Part shown: piece after piece, positions 57,952-64,000 of the stretch
Numbering within the stretch: the stretch's first letter is position 1
How the letters are laid out: each line of letters starts with the position of its first letter
Assembly (NCBI GenBank): GCA_012656075.1
Contig: JAAKBF010000094.1
Span: 124,001 to 188,000 of the forward strand
DNA: 64,000 bases
Source: Phytophthora hibernalis
Taxonomy: Eukaryota > Oomycota > Peronosporomycetes > Peronosporales > Peronosporaceae
Reading direction: 5' to 3'
Notes under the pieces: generated by a model
Databases searched by the model: none
Seen by the model: the letters and a program-made list of their open reading frames with translations, nothing else
What the model was told of the DNA's origin: nothing
Translations under genes and position numbers: made by a program

Positions 57952-58643
57952 TCATTGCACGTAAAGTGTCGTCACTGTGCTCGGTTTGGTCTTCTTGGGC
58001 TGGTGCTTGGAGCAGAAGTTTTGCTTGCTCTGCGATGCCGGCCGCCTGCAGCCCTCGGACGCGCAGCGTTTGCCGCCGCCGTGCGTCCAGCAGAGTCCCT
58101 TGGAGATGGTCGTCTTCTGGCAGGTGGACACCGAGCACTTGGTGCCGCCGCCGTGCGACCAGCACAGACCACGGGACTTGGTGCCGCGCGTGCAGCCCTT
58201 CATGGTGCACAGCGTGGAGCCACCGTGTTTCCAGCAAAGGCCGCGGTGCTTGGCGCTGGCTGTGCAGCCGGGCATGGAGCACGACTTGCCGCCCCCGTGA
58301 CGGAAGCACAGGCCGCGATCGATGGTGTAGTTGGTGCAGCCCTCGACGCAGCACGAGCGCGCCGCGCGTTTCTCCGCAGGCGTCATTTTGCGTCTGCGCT
58401 TGCACTGCTTGCTCGCGGGGTGCTGCGTCGGTGGCAGCCTTGTCTGTTGGGACTGTGCTGCCGGAGGCGTCAGCGGCCGACTGTCGTCCAGGATGAAGGA
58501 TAGCGACAGCTTGGGTGTACCGGGGAATAGGGGCCGTGGTGAAACACCGGCGACGGGTGGAACACCATCGGGTTGGCGCGCGGAGGCAGCGCGTAGGTGA
58601 TACCGGTAAGCGCTCTTAGCGGGGGCAGAGTGATGCTGCTCAT
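57952..58643 (-). CDS. Cys/His-finger gene A, right copy
   Basis: It starts at ATG 58643. It carries the same single missing base in CCCCGG as the left copy (near 58519). After that the frame is open to the stop at 57952, with the proline-rich linker, the basic segment and all five Cys-x4-Cys-x9-Cys-x2-His fingers intact ('GLCWTHGGGKRC' and 'NFCSKHQPKK' at the end). It is the better-preserved member of the A pair. If the shared 1-nt loss is real, the product would start at the internal ATG 58386 (144 residues, fingers only); if it is a read error, the protein is ~230 residues. No intron between fingers. Confidence 0.65.
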
Positions 58644-58699
58644 GGCTGCTGAAGTGTGTATGCTTTTCTTTCTTTCGTGAGCTCTTGGAGTCACCGAGG

Positions 58700-58715
58700 A
58701 AATTATCGAGTGAGC
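58700..58715 (-). promoter_or_regulatory. Inr/FPR-like core promoter of gene A, right
   Basis: This is the mirror copy of 50903-50918, 13 of 16 positions matching, 57-72 bp upstream of ATG 58643. Confidence 0.5.
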
Positions 58716-58796
58716 CTCCGTCTCAAGCATGACACGAGTTTCAACAGTTTGTCTTTGCCAGTCAATAAACAGTAACCAAGATGTCAGCTCACGCCG

Positions 58797-60415
58797 CTGT
58801 CTAACGCTGGAGACGCGATAGGAAAAGCGCTGGGACTCTCGGTCGATCCTGCGGCATCCCGTTTATGGCGGATCCAGCGGCACGAACAGCACAACCTATC
58901 CTTCCGGAGGGGGGCTTTTGTACTTTTGTATGGCGTTCGGCCAGCGTTTTGCTGTTCATTCCGTGCATCTCATGATAGGGCGGGCGGCCGAAGTGGCCAG
59001 GCTTGCCTTGATTGAGGCGCTCTCCAAGTCGAGTTTTCTTCTGTTCGCTGCAGTCCGATCTCGAAGACCAAAGTAGAGGCTTCGGCTTCAGCGGCTCTGG
59101 CGACACGTCACTCGTTGAAGCGCACATACTGCGGCCAGGTTAGGTTCGCTGAGCGACCAGGTAACCTCCTTGCAACGGCACCGCAGGAGTCGGGCGGTGG
59201 TGTACACTGCACGCCAAGCTGCGACTTGCGGTCGTCGCTCACACATGAGAATAGGATTCATCACGGGAATTATCCCCCAAGAGTACAAAATAGTGGTGCG
59301 GTTAATCGATGCTGACAGCCCTTTGCGCGAATACATCGGACGTATCAGCGACAATGGTGTTGGCTCAACTGTTGTCGACTCGCGTGTCTTTTGTGGTCGA
59401 ATTGCCGCGACGAACCCCCAACGAGCACTCGCACTGAAAAACCGGCTGGGCGTACGAACCCTGAGATGCGTGAGACCAAGTCGACAGAGGCCAATGTGCA
59501 GGGCTCAGACAGGAGTGCATTGATGCGGTGGAAGGCTGGGCCAGTTGCACTGCAACTTGCAGAGCGAGCAGCGGATTGTTTCATCACCGCAGTGGGGTAA
59601 AATTGTTGACTGAAGCGGTGACGGCAAAATGCCAATTCACGTGTACTTTGGGCAATTTTCGGGAGCACAATCATGTCCACAGTTGATTGTTCCGCCCATG
59701 GATAGCCGGGCCACCGACTTGCGGCAAAAAGGAACGCGTCGCACGTTTTTTCTGTTGCTTTCAAACAGCAAACGCAGGACGGACGCCACGATGCAATGGC
59801 AACGAGGACGAGCAGTGGGCGCACAACTTTCGGCAGTGGTGTGCCGACTGCAGCAGTCCAACCCACTGCCCACCCGCAAGCGAAGCTGAAGCAACCAGCT
59901 TCAGCCGACGATCTGATTTGCAGCTCGGGCATGGCTGCACTGGGATACATGTGCAGGTGCGTTCAACCGAGTGCGACACAGACAGCGTCAAGCGCGGCTC
60001 GTGATGTTCTTGAAAATCCTGTCGCGCAGAGATTCCGTCTGCACACGGCTTCAAATGGTGTCCGCGCTCAGGCGGCAGCCACCGCTACAGGCAATTCCTT
60101 CCCCAGCGCCGAGTCCGATGACACCCGAGTCCGATGACCGTTTGTGGCGCTGTCGCTACGTGTCAGCACCAGGGCGTTTGGGGAAAGACAAGCAAATTGA
60201 CGCTGCCGATACATGTACGTACGTCTAGGTGTCAAAGCGTCCACCGAAAAACACGGCGAGGATGCATACGCCTTCTGTCATCTCATGCTGTTCGTGCCGA
60301 GCACATCGCTTGATACTGAGCGCAAGTGACGCGGTAGAAGGATATGTTGTGCTGTTCGAACCAGCTGCTTTTGTGTTCAGCGATGTGTCCACGCGACAGC
60401 AGCGGCGTTAGACAG
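58797..60415. mobile_element. 1.6-kb transposon-like unit in the right arm
   Basis: This is the mirror copy of 49203-50821, with the same inverted 'ctgtctaacgc' ends and the same unassigned frames (e.g. 59170-59523 with 'IIPQEYKIVVRLIDADSPLR'). Confidence 0.5.
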
Positions 60416-60491
60416 TGAGGCATACTGGAACCAAGAGAGTGCCGTCCGATCTTGACAGCAAAAACCTCGCTACGTGAGACCGACCCATGCA

Positions 60492-60507
60492 AGTCACTTC
60501 CCAATTC
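60492..60507 (+). promoter_or_regulatory. Inr/FPR-like core promoter of gene B, right
   Basis: The sequence 'agtcacttcccaattc' matches 12 of 16 consensus positions and lies 21-36 bp upstream of ATG 60528. Confidence 0.4.
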
Positions 60508-60527
60508 TCCATCCACTGCCCAACACC

Positions 60528-61136
60528 ATGACGACCTGCAGTCTTTCGCTACCACCGCTGACGATGCTCGCCAACTTCGCCTCGGATCTGGCCACGCCCT
60601 GTACGCCCAAGTTCTCGCTGGCCTTCATCTTGACGACAACCAGGCGCTGCTGTCGCCCACGGCGGTCTCCGGTCCAGAGCCCACGCCACAGTCGTCGCCC
60701 AGGCAGCGCAAACGCAACGCCAGCGCCCTCAGCGCCAAGGAGAAGCGCCAGTGCTGCATCGAGGGCTGCACCAACTACACCATCGACCGCGGCCTCTGCT
60801 TCCGTCACGGGGCGGCAAGTCGTGCTCCAAGTCTGGCTGCACGGCCAGCGCCAAGCACCGCGGCCTCTGCTGGAAACACGGAGGTCCACGCTGTGCACCG
60901 TTGTGGGCTGCACACGCGGCACCAAGTCTCGTGGCCTGTGCTGGTCGCACGGCGGCGGCACCAAGTGCTCGATGTCCACCTGCCAGAAGACGACCATCTC
61001 CAAGGGACTCTGCTGGACGCACGGCGGCGGCAAACGTTGCGCGTCCGAGGGCTGCAAGCGGCCTGCGTCACAGAGCAAGCAGAACTTCTGCTCCAAGCAC
61101 CAGCCCAAGAGGAGCAAAACCTCGTCGGCGCAGTGA
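60528..61136 (+). pseudogene. Cys/His-finger gene B, right copy (three frameshifts)
   Basis: It shares the two 1-nt losses of the left copy (at the Leu-Asp-Asp codons near 60638 and at the CACGGGG run near 60812). It has a third loss (GAGGG to GAGG near 60884) that the left copy lacks. Fingers 1-5 are otherwise recognisable and the last frame ends 'RSKTSSAQ' at 61136. Confidence 0.65.
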
Positions 61137-61182
61137 AAAGGACGAATTGCACTCTGTAAAATGAACAACACTATTTATTGTC

Positions 61183-61875
61183 GAGATGATTTTGTGCAAC
61201 CGAGAATATAGGTCCTGCAGGTCCTGCAAAAGTTATTAATACATCCTGTACAAGTCCTACAGACCTCAGTTTTACTTCTTACCCTACTGTAGTTTACTCA
61301 ATTGAATTAGCATGGCGGTCTTCACGGCCAGACACTTGCGCATTGGCACTTGACGCTAACGTCGCGAGCTCCTCTTTTGCACCGCCAATTTCGCTTCGCT
61401 CATGGCGGGCAAGGCGTCGGTACATTCCAATCGGGGCGGACACTCGCGCGTTGGCTCGCCTGCGGACTTAGCGACGGCGCAGCGGGGGCCCGCCCCTCTC
61501 ACTCCGCTCGGGGGCGACGCTCCGCGTCCTGCCCCACCCCCTTACTCCTTACGCTAAGTCCTCGGCTTCGGTGTCTAGAAAAATAACTCCTTGTCAGGGC
61601 AACTACTCCGGCCCACGCGCCGACCATTGCAGACCTCCGCTTCGCTTCGGTTGCAAACGGTCTCTCTGAGGCCTCTTTGGTTTTCACATTCGCAAGGACA
61701 AATCTGTATGGGATGTTAAACCTATGCATCGCCTCCTTTTTTAGTTTCCGTTCGGCATGTAAAGTGTCCTGCGTATTGTCCTAAGCTTGGTAAAGTGTCC
61801 TACAATGGTCCTGCATCTGCAGGACATTATGTCTGATGCAGGATGCATTTTCTGGTTGCATTCATTTCTCCCTTA
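61183..61875. repeat. Dispersed ~0.7-kb repeat, copy 2
   Basis: Same orientation as copy 1 at 46618-47357. It starts only 3 bp beyond the outer end of the right palindrome arm. Confidence 0.75.
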
Positions 61876-62329
61876 TTGTCTGAGCGTGAGTTTGTTTTTA
61901 TACATTGATGCTTGAGTCAAGCATCGATGCATGTGAGTCAATCACATTCAGCTTTTTAGTAGCTGCGTCATGGTCGTACCGGTACATGTAGTGTACTATG
62001 TAGTATACATGTACTGGCTATTTCAATTAAACATGCAGTCGTGGGGGTAATGTACGATTCATTCGGTTAGGACCAATGCCAAAAGGGTGCCTTGCTTTGC
62101 CAAATGCCAACCCCCAGATTGGTCCGTCGCCAAATGGCCCGCACACCCCGGGTCAGCTGTATGGCAGAGCGGGCTGCATGGCCCCTCTTTCCGCTAGGCT
62201 GTATGACCATCTCGGCGGGTTGATCGCTAGTTAGACTGTATGTCCATCTAGGCGGGTGCTGCATCTGTATGGCTGAGCGGCGAGAGGTACAACCAGGACA
62301 CCGCGGTAACTGATTGGATGACCTGCCCT
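61876..62329. other. No gene seen
   Basis: The stretch contains short degenerate repeats of 'ggctgtatg[g/a]cca' type around 62150-62270 and 'tgatgcttgag/gcatcgatgc' near 61905. No coding signature. Confidence 0.4.
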
Positions 62330-62580
62330 CTACAGAGAACGAGACCCCCAATAAGATTGAGTTTTCGGGAGTGGGAAGGGAGAACTTGGCAGCATGAAGT
62401 CACGCACACTCACCGACTTCACCAGAAGCGCCGGGTTCGACTGGTTCACCAGCATCGGCTTCGCTAACTTGTCGCCATGGTAGCCAGAGATGTAGCCCAA
62501 CACGATCACGCGAGCGTGTACAGCCAAGTTTCCGACCACCGCCTTGAGGAGATGGTATTGGTATTCACCTCTGCACAATA
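62330..62580 (-). pseudogene. Fragment of a zinc-binding alcohol dehydrogenase / quinone reductase-like gene
   Basis: The minus-strand frame contains 'ARVIVLGYISGYHGDKLAKP', then 'NPALLVKSVSVRDFMLPS'. This matches the C-terminal part of the nucleotide-binding domain of MDR oxidoreductases of the ZADH2/PTGR3 type (Gly-Arg-Val-Ile-Val-Ile-Gly, Ile-Ser-Gly-Tyr, then Leu-Leu-x-Lys-Ser-x-Ser-Val-x-Gly-Phe). The catalytic and most of the Rossmann region are missing. It is a stray gene fragment. Confidence 0.5.
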
Positions 62581-63204
62581 GACGCCGCTGTCTGAGTTTG
62601 CTTCGCTTCTTCTTCCGTGATGATCCTACTACTGCCGGTTGGCGCATATCATCAAGCTACCGGTATCGCTTTTCGGTCACAGAGAAAATTGCTTAACCTT
62701 TAGTCTCCAGGCCGAAAGCGTACGGGTAGCATGGGCACAAGCCTACCCATACGCGCGAGCTCTGATAGTTTTATATGGAAGTTTATTTAAATTCCATATG
62801 ATCAACAAAAACGAGCCAATGATCTTGGATACAGGATTTGAGTAAACGAGCATACATTTTACAAGATTTTGTAGGAAATATTCAACACGCACGTTTGACA
62901 AGAAAACCTGTTGGTTTTGGCTAGTTTTAGCGTATTTGAGTTCTCTCGACTTTCCGTATTCTTCTCATCTAGTTTGTTTGAAGATTGAGCCTCTACAGGC
63001 CTCAAAAATATTTTTAAACACGATTATGTGTTTACCCGGATTGAGCCTGCGTTTTCGATACGATAGCTTGCTGGAATAAAGCTGAAAATAGATTCCTGAC
63101 TCTCTATTCCTTCGTCTTTGTCCTCGTAAGCTTGGTTTTTCGATAGCCCCTCTGTGGGCTTCAAACTTAATTTTTAAGTTGAGCATACCCGCACGCGCAC
63201 GAGT
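62581..63204. other. AT-rich, no gene
   Basis: An imperfect inverted repeat at 62773-62801 ('catatggaa'...'ttccatatg') is the only structure seen. Confidence 0.4.
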
Positions 63205-63921
63205 TTAACGGTGCGGTCTTTTTAGCGGCTCCACGAGGTCCATAAATCGTTTCTGCGCCACCACCAGCTCTGACATGAGGCCATTTTTGTCTGTTGCATT
63301 GCGTGTAGCTCCATGCTGGAGCAGCAGCTTCATGCACTCGACACGGTGCCACTCCACTGTGCAATGCAGTGGTGATCGACTGATGCAGACGATGTTAGGA
63401 TCACCTCCAAAGCGCAGTAACGTTTTCATCACGTCGATATGACCATTCACAGCAGCATAATACAGCGCAGTGCAACCGTCGCTGTCCACGAAGTTGACGT
63501 CCGCGAACTTTTACTCCAGCAGCGCTTGCATGAAGCTAGCCTTACTCTCCACCGCCGCGTAGTGAAACGGTGCCATCACTTTATCTACATGTTCCTGTCC
63601 ATTCAACTGTAGCGACACGTCATGCTGCATCAGCAACTCCAGCATCTCCACATACCCGTTTCCGACAGCTTCATACCACACCGTCATGCCCATCTTGTCC
63701 ACCACCTATTTGTCCGCCCCGCTTCGCAGCATAAAGTCCACCACTTCCGTGAATCCACCTGCAACCGCTTCATGAAGTGGCGCGTGGCTCGTTTGGTTGC
63801 TCAGATTCACATCTGCCTGCGCTTCTTGCACCAGGAACTTGACCATCTCCACGTGTCCGTCTTGACAGGCAATGTACACTGACGTGACGCCCTTCTCGAT
63901 CGGCTCGTTCACCTTTGCACC
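63205..63921 (-). pseudogene. Ankyrin-repeat protein remnant with two in-frame stops
   Basis: One continuous minus-strand frame encodes about six ankyrin repeats, e.g. 'TSVYIACQDGHVEMVKFLVQ', 'APLHEAVAGGFTEVVDFMLR', 'TVWYEAVGNGYVEMLELLMQ' and 'TALYYAAVNGHIDVMKTLLR'. It is interrupted by TAG at 63706-63708 and TAA at 63511-63513, without loss of frame, and ends at the stop near 63205. Ankyrin repeats mediate protein-protein binding. The 5' part lies toward 64000, where a further in-frame TAA (~63922) occurs, so an upstream exon or an older decayed start may exist beyond the window. Confidence 0.7.
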
Positions 63922-64000
63922 TGCTTATTTAAAAATAATTCTAGCTCGCCGACCAGGTCTCTGATAATGGAGCTTGGCTTGAGCGATGGCGACCGAAACA
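63922..64000. other. Window edge, no feature assigned
   Basis: This may contain an intron or upstream coding part of the ankyrin gene; it is too short to judge. Confidence 0.3.

Larger units (their letters stand above)
56663..61180 (-). repeat. Large inverted repeat, right arm (~4.5 kb)
   Basis: This is the inverted partner of 48437-52951. It contains, from inside out, the oxygenase half of the fusion gene, finger gene A, the 1.6-kb transposon-like unit and finger gene B. Confidence 0.9.

Overview
The window looks like gene-poor, transposon-rich nuclear DNA of an oomycete (Phytophthora-like; species not determinable). The support is: 16-nt matches to the oomycete Inr/FPR core promoter just upstream of several genes; short introns, in a transposase with CTGAC branch-point-like boxes; Cys/His-finger proteins of the 'WRKY19-like' type expanded in oomycetes; and remnants of PiggyBac, Ty3/Gypsy, MULE, hAT and DIRS elements. 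I found no rRNA, convincing tRNA, CRISPR array or bacterial-style operon.

Layout. 1-1.8 kb: unassigned DNA and a degenerate minisatellite. 1.8-5.9 kb: decayed PiggyBac element (minus strand) with a chromodomain ORF at its 5' end. 6.1-10.4 kb: Gypsy LTR fragment interrupted at a TTAA by a second PiggyBac element (plus strand). 10.4-13.7 kb: broken Gypsy gag/protease/pol on both strands around an inverted LTR piece. 13.6-27.5 kb: tandem array of 27 full 510-bp units plus a partial one, each a chimera of gag-adjacent sequence and a MULE transposase fragment. 27.5-30.7 kb: mostly empty. 30.7-33.6 kb: hAT element carrying a 207-bp MITE. 33.6-36.6 kb: empty and AT-rich. 36.9-41.1 kb: DIRS-type retroelement (ORF1, RT, RNase H, tyrosine recombinase).

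41.6-61.2 kb is the gene-bearing and most unusual part. Seven copies of one Cys/His-finger gene family are arranged around two nested-looking inverted repeats. The first has ~1.1-kb arms, 1.0-kb spacer and a divergent finger-gene pair. The second has ~4.5-kb arms and 3.7-kb spacer, with two head-to-head genes for a fused isocyanide synthase (PvcA/Dit1 family) plus Fe(II)/2-oxoglutarate oxygenase (PvcB/TauD family). In that pair the oxygenase halves lie in the near-identical arms, while the isocyanide-synthase halves lie in the spacer and have diverged. Each large arm also carries two finger genes and a 1.6-kb transposon-like unit. The likely metabolic output is an amino-acid-derived isonitrile that the fused oxygenase modifies; the finger proteins may be regulators, but that is inference.

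61.2-64 kb: a dispersed repeat (second copy at 46.6 kb), a fragment of a zinc-binding oxidoreductase and an ankyrin-repeat pseudogene.

Caveat: many differences between repeat copies are 1-nt homopolymer-length changes, so some frameshifts may be sequencing or consensus errors.
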